Translations under genes and position numbers: made by a program
The notes under the pieces: model-generated
The model's input: only the letters and a program-made list of their open reading frames with translations
Told to the model about the DNA's origin: nothing
Database searches by the model: none
Source of the DNA: Sphagnum magellanicum
Lineage: Eukaryota; Streptophyta; Sphagnopsida; Sphagnales; Sphagnaceae
DNA length: 64,000 bases
Direction of reading: 5' to 3'
NCBI GenBank assembly: GCA_021904315.1
Contig: CM038919.1
Coordinates: forward strand, 16,299,666 to 16,363,665
Shown: piece by piece, positions 13,439-23,600 of the stretch
Numbering within the stretch: the first letter of the stretch is position 1
Layout: the number at the start of each line of letters is the position of its first letter

Positions 13439-14430
13439 TTAAATCAGTGTTGGTGTTGTGTACATTTGAAAAAGTACACATGTAACTAACAACCATGTAA
13501 GGGAGTTCAAGTCCATGCCTCTCTTCAGTAGAGCGTTACATTCTAATCTAGTCACTTTGGTGTGATTAGTAATGCCAATTTGGAACCCCATAACCCTTTC
13601 TCTTTTTTTCGGGCTTGGTTCATCCCAAGTGGCTAAAGCATGACGATACACTAGGCCTGGTCTATCTCCCTGAAAAGCGTGTGTTCCTAGGAAGGAAACA
13701 AAGGTGGGCCAAACACCTTTTGGATTTCCTATTGTGTTCGTAGGAAACCAAGGAGGTTTTTCTTACCTTGTAATTGGTTGGCAGGAGCTCTAATCATCCA
13801 ATATGTGAGAAAGCTATTGGTTGGGGTCTCTGATGGTGTATTTCAGAGCCAACTATAGAATTAAGAGTGGTGCAAGGTTGGTCCTCTAGTTGCACAACCA
13901 ATGTGCATAGGAACTGCATTGTGCTGCATCGAGTAGGAGTGGCTTTCCAAGGTAATGTTTGACTAGCGTCTAGTGCTCCTAGACTTTCTTCCTCTGGTCA
14001 AGCTGAAAAGGGGTGTTCTCAATTACATAAGCAAGTGTAAAAGAAATGGATTAAGCCTGGTGATTAATTGTACCATGTCTATGAAGAGACCGAATCTTGT
14101 GTCACTCAAGTTTTCTCCAAATCCAATCGCTAAAAATCCTTGACACTCCCAACCTGAAATGATGAGGTCCACATGGCCAAGTAATTTCATATGCTTCTTT
14201 TGAATTAATTATATGTTAGAGGGCAAGAAAGTGAAACTAGCCTTCCATGTAGTGGTTGCAAATTGTTGTGGAAATATAATTGTGAGCTTCATCATTCTCA
14301 ATGCCGCCACCTGCCTTGCAATAGGATCAATGTTTACATAGAAATACTTCTGAACCACCATCCCTGATTATAGTAGGGCTTCGAGACGAGTACCAATACC
14401 ACCAAAGAACTTTAGTAATGTAATCCTTTC
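13439..14430 (-). pseudogene. C5-cytosine DNA methyltransferase-like domain inside the retrotransposon pol region
   Basis: C5-methyltransferase motifs run in canonical linear order on the minus strand. Motif I is LLKFFGGIGTRLEALL (FFGGIGT at 14389-14409), followed by a motif II-like acidic strand, KYFYVNIDPIARQ. Motif IV is VDLIISGWECQGF, with the catalytic Cys codon at 14143-14145; a Glu stands where Pro is usual. LSDTRFGLFIDMVQLI (near 14105-14065) matches the DxRSxLF block. Motif VI is AYVIENTPFQLDQR (ENT at 14012-14020). Motif VIII is LLLDAAQCSSYAHWLCN (13939-13874). The C-terminal motif IX/X region (13651-13439) has ERVMGFQIGITNHTKVTRLE then LLKRG. Motifs I-V share one frame and VI-X another, so one frameshift separates them; several TAA/TAG stops are present. 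The family makes 5-methylcytosine from S-adenosylmethionine. The order is not permuted, so this is not a plant DRM type. This copy cannot be functional. Confidence 0.8.
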
Positions 14431-14661
14431 TTTAGTCGGTGTCTAGGTGATTCATTAACGAAACATTAACTTAATCAATTCACCATGGCTTTCCATGTTT
14501 TCAAAACTAGATAGAACTTTGACCAAGGGCTCATGGGCTGCTTTGAACCTTTGTAAAACCTTTGGTTCGTGTTGAATGTCTATATGAACCACCTTCAAAC
14601 TTTCAGTAGCTTGGGCGTAAGCTATCTCCTTTTCATCTCCTTCTATCCACTCATGGTTAAC

Positions 14662-15263
14662 TTATTGGGTGTAGGAAATGGTGTGTGCTTCCTTGAGCAT
14701 ACAATGGCGAGTCATAGGACTATGGTTCCCATGTAAATCAAGGGGTATGTATTTTAGGTGGTGGCCATCAGTTTCCCAATCCACTCGATAATACGCATGT
14801 TCAAACCAGTTGTTAATTATGAAACCTAGTGGAAGCAAGGCCTCTTGCCCAATGAACACATTATAACTAATGGCATGGTGACTAAACATCTAACTTGTAA
14901 GCAAAGCTCCTGATCTGTACCTTCATTGAAGTTAAGTGTAATCAAATCCGAGTTCTCCCTAAATACCTCCTCTATGCTCCCACTAATGGTACGAATTTGC
15001 CACATAGATTTCCGTAGTTTGGAATCGAGCATGCCCATCTTCTTGGCGAATTGAACTCTAAGAATCATTAGTTGGGCACTTGTATTAAAAAGTACCATTA
15101 TGGGTGTATGTCTTCCCACTTGGATTGTTGACTCAGTATTGTCAACAATGGCAACTCTAGTGGTGATGGACGTTCTTTCACTAGGCACCACCTTCGGAAA
15201 TGAGTGAAAGATTTTGTGGAGAGAATGATTATCCACAACGCCTTTGCTGAGTAACAAATCCAT
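14662..15263 (-). pseudogene. Retropepsin-like protease remnant and linker
   Basis: The minus frame 15263-14826 has TRVAIVDNTESTIQVGRHTP then PIMVLFNTSAQLMILRVQFA, placed like the retropepsin flap and active-site strand. The expected LxDTGA reads LFNTSA: the catalytic Asp is Asn (codon AAT, 15084-15086) and Gly is Ser, both single G-to-A type changes. Downstream, in a shifted frame (14889-14662), YNVFIGQEALLPLGF and YRVDWETDGHHLKYIPLDLH are the typical tail of this protease region. Immediately downstream lies the methyltransferase segment, not RT. Confidence 0.75.
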
Positions 15264-15589
15264 AAGTGAGGTGTTCTTAACTCCCTTCTAATATGTGAAT
15301 GTAGAATTAGAGGTAGGAGAGCCACTAGTTTAGCCATGCTAGAATTAATGACCAGATTACGAACGCCATCTACAACACGTGAGCCAATGGAATGTCTCTC
15401 CAAGGTGTTGGATGGGACCCCTGTAACATGTGGATTAGCGATTAATAGAAGACCTGATGTAGTGTTCAGGGTATCCTTTAGTACTGCAATTATGTCCTTG
15501 GTGTTTAGTTTCAAAATTTGAAAACAAAACAATGGTGTACTCACAAGCTTTTGCACCACTTCACGCATTTGAAGTTGGCACTCCATATG

Positions 15590-17690
15590 CTGATTAATGG
15601 AAAATTATGTGTTTTCATGATGTACATGTACTCTTGGGACACGAGAATTTGATGCCCTAACAATTTATGGTGTAGTAATATCCTCCCCCTTCGCTAACAA
15701 GGTGCGTTTTTCTTCCATGTTGAAAAACGAAAAGATTGTGGCATGATTGCTCGAACTCTTCTAGCCCTGGTAATAGGACTTGAACTAGATGTGAGTCCAT
15801 TAGTTTGAATTATTTGCCTAGTGGCAGAAACTTTGGGTGCCACACTAGCTTCTTATGCCACGAAGTAGGAAGGGAAAAAAAAAGTCGCAAATTCTGAAAT
15901 GAAACTAGAATTGTGTGCACTAGAAAGAACATATTCCCCAACCATGGCATCATGTGAAAGGCCATAGAACGACCTAGGAGGTCCCTCCCGTGATCTTAAA
16001 CCCTGTACAGGTTGGGCATGACTTGTTGGTTGGGAAGACTTGCCTTTTAAATTAGCAAGTTAGGCTTTTAATGACTCGAGTTCATTTTGCAAAGTTTGAA
16101 TTTGAGCGGCATGGGCTTGAAGCACCTCCCTCTTGTCAGCATCTTCTTAGCATTCTTACTGGAATTACCTTTGGTGGGGAGAACTTGAATGGAAGGTTGA
16201 ACTACCTTGGCTTTTGGTTGAGAGGCAACAAAAGATGTTGGTAGATTTTGCTGTGGTAATCGAAGTTGCTTCCATTCTAGGAATTTGGCAAAACAAATAG
16301 CTTCCTAATGTCCTTCTTTCCCACAATAATCACAAAAGAGATCCTCGAAAGGAATGTTGCACTCATTAGCTTTATGGGCAGGATTGCCATAGTAGTTGCA
16401 AAAAGGTAGGATGGGTGTAGCCGAATGCATCGTTTTAGCCCTTAAAGAAGAATGTGATGATCTGGTTGGCGTAGCTAGTGGAGGCTAAGGCCTTGAACGT
16501 GATGGAGGCCTCATAATACTGGCTTCATAGTGTGCATGAGCCAGTTCAAACTTTTCAGAAATGTTGTACACATCCAACAAAATGTACGAGTTTTCAAATT
16601 CTGCAAAAACCTGTTATAAAACCTTTACATGGAGTGTGAAAATACTTTCCAACGAACGAAAATACCGATGCGCAGCTTCCAAGTTTGTGATGCTTTGAGT
16701 ATCCTCTTTAAGCTTAAGAAGCCTCTTGTAGAGCATCTTAAGGGTTTCAACCTTCTATCGAGAAAAGGTGGCGAGTTGTAAAATTTTTTCAGATTTCTTG
16801 ATCGAAAATTCCAGCTTAAGAACTCGAAAGAATTCCCCCATTGGATCAACAAAAGTTGGTGATGGTGGGAGGAATGTTTGCGATAACAACAATGAATTGT
16901 TGAGGAGAAAGGTTTATTGAAGTAAGTACCAATTTTGGATTATTAGGGCATACTCCCATGATGTTCAATGGTAGCTTGTAGTGCAACTTGAGAGGTAGCG
17001 GCAATGGTTGAAGCATAAGCTAGATTGGGGATTTGAGTGACGCCCAAAATTTTCGAAGAATGTTGCTCGTAAACATCCAATGCCTCATAGTGCACATAAT
17101 GGGCCAGTTATTTGAATGTGAACACTTCAGTGTAATTAGCGCCATACTTGAGCTCCAATTCACAAACCACAGTTGAGAAAGTTATTTTGAATTCCTTCAA
17201 AGAAATGGTACTTAGCCTTTCGCTGAACTTTTCAATTCTCCTAGAGGAATTGTTGACCTCCATGGTGTATATGGGTGTAGAGGTCACAACTTGTAGCGGA
17301 ATATACGCTGATGGTGTGAAGGTTAGTGCAACAATAGGCATACCCACTAATTAACCCCCTTAAATGGACTCTGATGTACCATTGATGTAGTGTAACCTGA
17401 ACCTAAATTCCTGGTAAGAGTTGTATTAGATGACAATGGCACTATAAATGCTTGATGGTACCATTCTTAATATCATGAGCTTAAAGAAATCAGCTCAAAT
17501 GATTGTGTGTTAGTTCGTAGTTGATACCTTAGCTTTGGCTGAGCGATAGTGCTCTCATCATATGAGGTCATGGTGTTGTCCCATGTCCTATGCCCCAAAT
17601 ACGGTGCATCGACGGGGATGAACGGTGACGGATGGATGTCAATGGATGGAAGGGGCCGGATAGACGAAATTGGATGGATGGACAATGATG
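15590..17690 (-). pseudogene. gag remnant with tandem CCHC zinc knuckles
   Basis: Gag-like stretches include SSRRIEKFSERLSTISLKEF and ELELKYGANYTEVFTFK (17347-17108), followed by a helical capsid-like segment around 16850-16625. Two retroviral-type zinc knuckles follow. Knuckle 1 (16359-16400) reads CNYYGNPAHKANEC: the second Cys of CX2CX4HX4C is Tyr. Knuckle 2 (16293-16334) reads CDYCGKEGH, stop, then EAIC, so the pattern is kept but a TAG interrupts it. Nucleocapsid knuckles bind the element RNA. The segment 15590-15260 between gag and protease is a low-conservation linker. Multiple stops and shifts are visible. Confidence 0.8.
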
Positions 17691-17850
17691 GACGACGATG
17701 GACAGAATAGGGACGGACGTTAGACGGAATGAGGACGCATGTTAGACAGAATGGGGATGAACGTTAGACGGAATGGTGACAGATATCAAACAAAACGATG
17801 ATGGACATTAAACGGAATGGATGGAATGGCAAAATAGAATGGATAGCAAT
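17640..17850 (-). repeat. Degenerate minisatellite at the 5' end of gag
   Basis: On the plus strand, imperfect units of about 22-25 bp of the type GGACGTTAGACGGAATG recur about five times. They are preceded by GGATGGATGG-type short repeats. In the minus-strand reading this gives a Pro/Ser/Ile-rich N-terminal region upstream of the gag core. It may be 5' leader or N-terminal gag sequence. Confidence 0.6.
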
Positions 17851-18498
17851 GTGACGGATTGCACCAACGACTGCACTAGTAACGACACTTCAGAGTGATC
17901 CACGTCCATGAATTTTGTAGTGATGGTGTGTAAAAGAGAAGAAATAATTTTTTTTCTTCTACTTCATGTTTTTGTTTTCTTTAAAATTCTCTTAATCTTC
18001 TTCTTCTAGAGCTGTTATAAGGGCTACTCACTACATGATTACAAGCTCAAAAACACACATGAGTGCACATCCCAAATGTTAACCTCAAAACCCATGTACA
18101 AGGAAAGCAAGTGTATGTGGGGTTGCATCACCTGGTGTAGATCTTGTATTGTAATCAAACCTTATGTGTGTGTGTGTATGTGTGTTTTTAAAACCTAAAG
18201 CTGGCAGTAAAACAAACTTTGGAGTTGCTTGCTCCTTCCTCCCTCCAAAGTTTCGAAACTTAGAAATTCATAGCTTGTAGCTTGTTTCTGGTGTCCCTTC
18301 TCCTTCGCTTACATTGTTACTATTTATGGTTGTTGTTGTTGTTGTTGTAGTTGTAGTACAAGAATATAAAAAAGAAAAAAAAGTAGCAGTAATTCAAGAA
18401 CACAAGAAAACAACAAGTAAAAGAAACCCAAGAAACTCAAAGCCAGGAAAAATCTACCGCTTTCGACATTAAGTGACAGAGAGTAGTTTTTTTAGAAT

Positions 18499-18810
18499 TA
18501 AATTAAAAAGAAGGAAAGAAAATGTAGTGTATATAAACGGTGGCTGTGCAATAGCCACTATGAGCATTTAGAAATCTAGTCTAACTAAGGAAAAAACTTT
18601 TCTTGATAAAGGAATTCTATAAAAACTAACAAGAGAAAGGAAGAGCTTGGCCTTTTATATAGCCGTCAACAAGTTAAAACCTTAAACAAACCATAACTTT
18701 AAAACACCTAATAACGTAGAGTAACCTAAAAGCGTACATTAACCCTATAGGCATGATTGGCATGCCCGTAACTAATTGTCATGTATGAGGCCATGCATAT
18801 GGGCATGACA
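18499..18810 (-). repeat. Right (5') LTR segment
   Basis: Matches 9629-9957, with shared blocks such as AAATTAAAAAGAAGGAAAGA, GGAAGAGCTTGGCCTTTTAT and CATGTATGAGGCCATGCATA. The minus-strand TATA box (CTATATAAAAGGCC, about 18649-18662) is conserved. The 175-bp flanking repeat seen at the left LTR is absent on both sides here. A small TG-rich microsatellite (18169-18186) and a TTG/TTGTAG tract (18329-18357) lie just inside the element. Confidence 0.8.
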
Positions 18811-19963
18811 ATGAAAAGCATTCAGTTTATGCAAAAACCATTATAAGTATAAACAAAATGTTTTATGTGGACTTGAGGGTGTAAAATTAGTTTTGCAAAT
18901 TGACAAAATCTTGTATTTCACTAATTTCCTACTTCAACTTAAGGATATTTTTGATGGGTTTTTCATACTAACCATTCCAAATAATTAATCACCTAGGCTT
19001 GATTTATCTATTAAATCCTCTCCAACAAAATGCATGAATATATAATTGCTTACATGCCCAAATTGTTACAACTCGGACCACCTTGTGTTCTCATCATTCT
19101 TGGCACCAATTATTCTTATAATATCAAAAGTACATAACACATTGCCTTAAATAACTATTGGTGTAATGGAAGAAAAACACAAGAACTACCAACATAAGTT
19201 GCCCAACAAAACTTGCAAATTCCCCAAACCAATGGGTTGATAACTTACCTTTGATCCCAATCAACATCATCTTGATATTCCCCTTTTGTCCAAAGTTGCA
19301 ACCTTTCCAAATTCCACTTGTTGAAGTTTCATATTTGTTATTTCATACCATCCATATCCCTGATAGGATAAGTCTTTTGTTATACAAAAACAACAAACAA
19401 ATCTTCTACTTTACATGCTCTTTTCAACTTTTGAAGCTCTTATGACAATGTTCAAAAAAAAAGGAACAAACAACCACAAAAAGCTTTTCACCATCATCGT
19501 GCAAAAAGTTGATAATGACACAAAGTTTAAAAGCCTAAAAATTCTATGTGGTCCCACTAAGAATACAAAGAATTTGAACTATGATAAACTTGTAAACAAA
19601 ATTGAAGCAAAAGCAGCTTAGATGGAAAGCAATTATTACTTGATTGTAATTTGAGCTAGATTAAAAAGCATGGTGATTTTGAACAACACCAAAAAACTTT
19701 TTGATATTGAATATGTGCTCATGAATGTGCTTCATATGGGTTTTTGGTGTCTAATTTTTTTTGTGTAGTCTTTTGTATTTCAAGCAAAACAATTTCATAA
19801 GTTTGTAATTCACAAATCCTGCCTGCCATCCATAAAAAGAAAAAGCTCTTTTATAGAAGAAACCTGAAAGAAAAACAGTGGTGTATGTAAAGTTTAAAAA
19901 ATAAAAATAAAAATTTGTTTTATAGAAAAAATTCTTGTGTTTGTGAGCAATTATGTGTTACAA
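18811..19963. other. AT-rich intergenic DNA
   Basis: No gene recognised. A short open stretch (19415-19621) ends with a Lys-rich peptide resembling the gag-polyprotein leader of copia-type elements only in composition, so it is left unassigned. Confidence 0.4.
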
Positions 19964-20376
19964 CTAATGTTAGCCAATTATTGAGTTTTGACCTAGTTAC
20001 CAAGTTGATTATTAATAACCTACTACTCGGTTATTGATTTTTTTGATAATTGCTTGGTATCAAATTTCCAAAAGTTTAGTAACACTCTTGGATGACCCAT
20101 TTATCATCCAAGTAGATTATCAATCTTTAAAATCTAATAATAGAAATTTAAAAGTAGGAAATTAAAAAAAACTTATAATTGGTAGGATAACATGCAATTA
20201 TCAACTAGTTATATGATAGCTTACCCTTATGCATAACTGACGGTTACTACTCAAATTTTTTAGATAACCTACCAAACAATCAAACAACTTCATATTGATT
20301 ATTGATAACCTGTGTGGGTCCCAAAAAATTCCCAAAAACCTACCTGGAGGTTATTTAATAACCGTCCAACAATGGT
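19964..20376. repeat. MITE-like AT-rich element related to 50869-51256
   Basis: Starts with ACTAATGTTAGCCA, like the left terminus of the element at 50869 (ACTAATGTTGGCCA). It contains the same GGTTATTWAATAACC palindrome and ends near CGTCCAACAATGGTTA. Sequence between is rich in GATTATTAATAACC-type motifs. Termini are imperfect and no target duplication was confirmed. Confidence 0.35.
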
Positions 20377-20504
20377 TACGACCCTGGCCCTAGGGATCCA
20401 ACAAAGAAGGCCCTTCAAGTGTTATTTCTGCATATAACCCGCCCTCTAAACGAACAGGAAATTTTCTGACCGTGAAAAGAAAACACAAGTGTACTCTTCC
20501 CTTG

Positions 20505-20528
20505 AGGGTTTAGGGTTTAGGGTTTTAG
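20505..20528 (+). promoter_or_regulatory. Telo-box repeat in the NLE1 promoter or 5' UTR
   Basis: GGGTTTAGGGTTTAGGGTTT, about 80-100 bp before the NLE1 ATG. Telo-boxes (AAACCCTAA in either strand) are enriched just upstream of plant ribosome and translation genes, which fits the ribosome-assembly role of Notchless. A GA-rich leader (GAGAGCGAGAGAGAAAGG) lies between the box and the ATG. Confidence 0.65.
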
Positions 20529-20603
20529 CGTTTAACAGACTCTCTTCTTGGTTGCTGTTGTTGCGTTGAGAGTTGAGAGCGAGAGAGAAAGGATCGTCTA
20601 GAG

Positions 20604-23600
20604 ATGGCAACGATTACAGTCGCGTCGCCAGCCAACAACATCATATGTTCTTTAGCAGATGCGGAAGGAAGGGTTCTAGGTCCACCTTTGGATCTTCCAC
20701 AGGATGCCGGTCCCAAGGAGCTTCAACTGCTCCTCAATACGATTCTTCAAACTGTAAGTTTCTTTGGTCCTCTCTCTCCAAGCGTGGCTTTTATTGGAGC
20801 TGCTGGTTTCTTTCTCGGAGGTGGCATTCCGTGACCGCCCTAAGAAGAGTGCAAATTTTTCTCTGTTGCTAAAATCTCCATGACGGGACTTGAAACTCCT
20901 AAGACCCTCACTACGCAGTTGAGACAATGAATCAGTGTAGTAGTGGTTTGATGAGCATGGACAACATCTTGCTTGGAACCAAGTAAATTTTTAAGGTAGC
21001 CTTGTGATGACCACAAGGCTTTGGGCTTATTTCCTCTCCAAAAAACTTTAAATCATCTTTGCTTTGGTTGAATTCCTGGATTTCAGACCACCTCTCATTG
21101 TGGTTGCATGACAGGAAGAGAAGCTGCCATTTGCATTCTATATCAATGACAAAGAGTTGAGTAGCAGTTTGGGTGCACATTTACTTCAAAATAAAGGTGC
21201 AAGCATCTCTTTGTTGTTGAATACCTGAAGGCTTGTCAAAGGTTTGCACCTTGCTGTGAATCTGGATGGTGAATTGGTATTGGGGGATGGAGGAACCTAA
21301 GGGAGTAGAAATAATTTGGACCATCTGCAGTATCGGTGGAGCAAATTTTGCAAATTGTGTATCAGCCCCAAGCTGTTTTCCGCATCAAGCCTGTCACTCG
21401 TTGTTCTGCTACAATTGCTGGTAGGTCCCTGTTTTTTCATATCTGGGATTTTTTCAATATTTAAGACAATAGAGTTGTTCCACTGCTATGTATTAGACAA
21501 CTCTTCTCATCATGGGCAGTAGATGTTAGGAGATGTCAGGGCTTTGTTCTGAGGATCCCTTTTTGATTCAGGACATGCGGAGGCAGTACTTTCTGTAGCA
21601 TTTAGTCCAGACAGCAGGCAGCTAGCAAGTGGATCTGGGGACACCACTGTGCGATTCTGGGATATCTACACTCAGACTCCACTTTTCACTTGCTATGGTT
21701 TGCAGTTCTACCTTGTTGTGCTGACAATATTGAGCTTTTCAAGTGCTGTTTGTTTGCTATGATCTTGTGGTGGATGTTATACTATTTGCTCATTGCTACA
21801 CATGTTGCTGTTGATGTGAGGGACTGTGCTTTACACTATTTCTCTTCTCTTGCTTCTCACAGCTTGCTATTGTGACCTCTTATTGTTTGGTTGCTAACCT
21901 CATAATCATTAGTTTTGAGGCTGTCTCACACTTTTCTATTCAGTTAGCTTCAAACTGTAAGTGTGGGGAGTTCTCTATGCTTACAGGGATATTGATACGA
22001 CCTTTGGTATGCATGTCTGGCTTGTGCTTCACTATGGTTTGGTCTGCTCTGCTTCCCCTTCAAAACTGAAGTATTTGTTAGGCAAATGGGTGTAAGGCAC
22101 AGTGTCTGATGGCATGTACTACAAATCAGAATTGGTAGCTAACACATGACCAATACAGTCATGTGTACTAGAAGCTAGAAACACAGTTCATGTGGCAGCA
22201 GCATTGTAGACCTGGCAGACTAACTAAGAGGGCATGTTCTGGAACAGGGCATAAAAATTGGGTTTTATGCATTGCATGGTCCCCTGACTGCAAACAACTG
22301 GTGAGTGGAAGCAAGGATGGAGAACTTCGGATGTGGGATCCCACAACTGGCAAGGCAGTTGGCAACCCATTGACAGTACGATGTTCTTCCTATGCTGTGA
22401 ATTCAGTGTGGCAGTCTAAAGGTGGAGTCTGTTTTCCAGGTGTTTGTTCTCAATTCTGTAATCAACTCAGAGATTCTTTATATTATCTCAGAAGGATTTG
22501 ACACATCTGAAGATGGTTTCACCACCTTTCTGTAGTGCAATATCTGGAAGCATGTTTTTAACTCAGACTGGGAATATTATAATATTCAGTATGAGAATTC
22601 TGGTGAATTAGATTCACATGTTATACTGAGAGCAGGAAGTCTGGCTCTCCACAAGGGACGTGATGAATATCCTTTCTGTTGTGTGAGGTGACAGGGACAC
22701 AGAAAGTGGATAACAGGAGTAGCATGGGAGCCAGCCCACCTCCAGGTGCCATGTCGGCGGTTTGCAAGTGCAAGTAAAGATGGTGATGTGCGAATCTGGG
22801 ACACAGTGCTGCAGAAATCTGTGCTGTGTCTCAGTGGCCACACTCTGGCTGTCACTTGTGTGAAATGGAGTGGAGATGGGTTCATTTTCTCAGGGTAAAG
22901 TTGTTGCCACTCAATTGTCTTAGTTGTGACATGCTCAAAATGCAGAGTTGGTCAGATGTGTACATGTCTAGCCCTGATTAGGACTTGTGATTCATGCAGC
23001 TCTCAGGATTGCACCATCAAAGTTTGGGAAACTACACAAGGCAAGCTAATTCGTGAGCTCAAGGTCTTCTTCTTTCTTTTTCTGTTGCAGATATACCTAG
23101 TAGGCAAGCATTCTGGAAGTATCTGGTCTGAGACTAGTCCCAGACCAAGGCATAGTTTGGGCAGAAAAGTCTGATGGGCCTTCTCACTTTCTTGTTGACA
23201 CATTTAGAGTAGATTTGTTAGTGAGTTACTGTTCAAGTTGCTTTAAGCATGAAGAGCATCTCAAGAGAGCTTGAGTGTAATTCCATCAATTACATTTCTT
23301 ATATATGCATTATCATGTTTCTTCCTGCTTTTGGTTTTTGGCTTCTGTGTCTGGGAGAGATGGTGATGGTGGATTGGTGTTGAGGACGCAGGGACATGGG
23401 CATTGGGTAAACACACTGGCATTGAGCACAGAATATGTGTTGCGAACTGGACCGTTTGATCATACTGGCAAACAATACTCTTCATCAGAAGAGATGAAGA
23501 AGGTGCATGTCAAACAGTTCTCCAATCACAGGCTATCTGGAATTGGGTTATTTTATTGCATACTTTATTTCTGATTTGTATGAATTGTTTTCCTATTAGC

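Larger units (their letters stand above)
9454..18810 (-). mobile_element. Decayed Ty3/gypsy LTR retrotransposon carrying a cytosine methyltransferase-like domain
   Basis: The element is read on the minus strand: right LTR (18499-18810), gag with CCHC knuckles (about 17690-15590), protease (15263-14662), a C5-methyltransferase-like segment (14430-13439), reverse transcriptase and RNase H (13243-11850), integrase (11592-10743), a polypurine tract near 10150-10135, then the left LTR region. RT followed by RNase H and then integrase is the Ty3/gypsy order. All frames are interrupted by stops and shifts, and several catalytic residues are changed, so it is inactive. The two shared LTR segments differ at about one base in six by eye, consistent with an old insertion. 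No clear target-site duplication was found: AATGG precedes 9454 and ATGAA follows 18810. No initiator-tRNA(Met) primer-binding site was recognised next to the right LTR. Confidence 0.9.
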
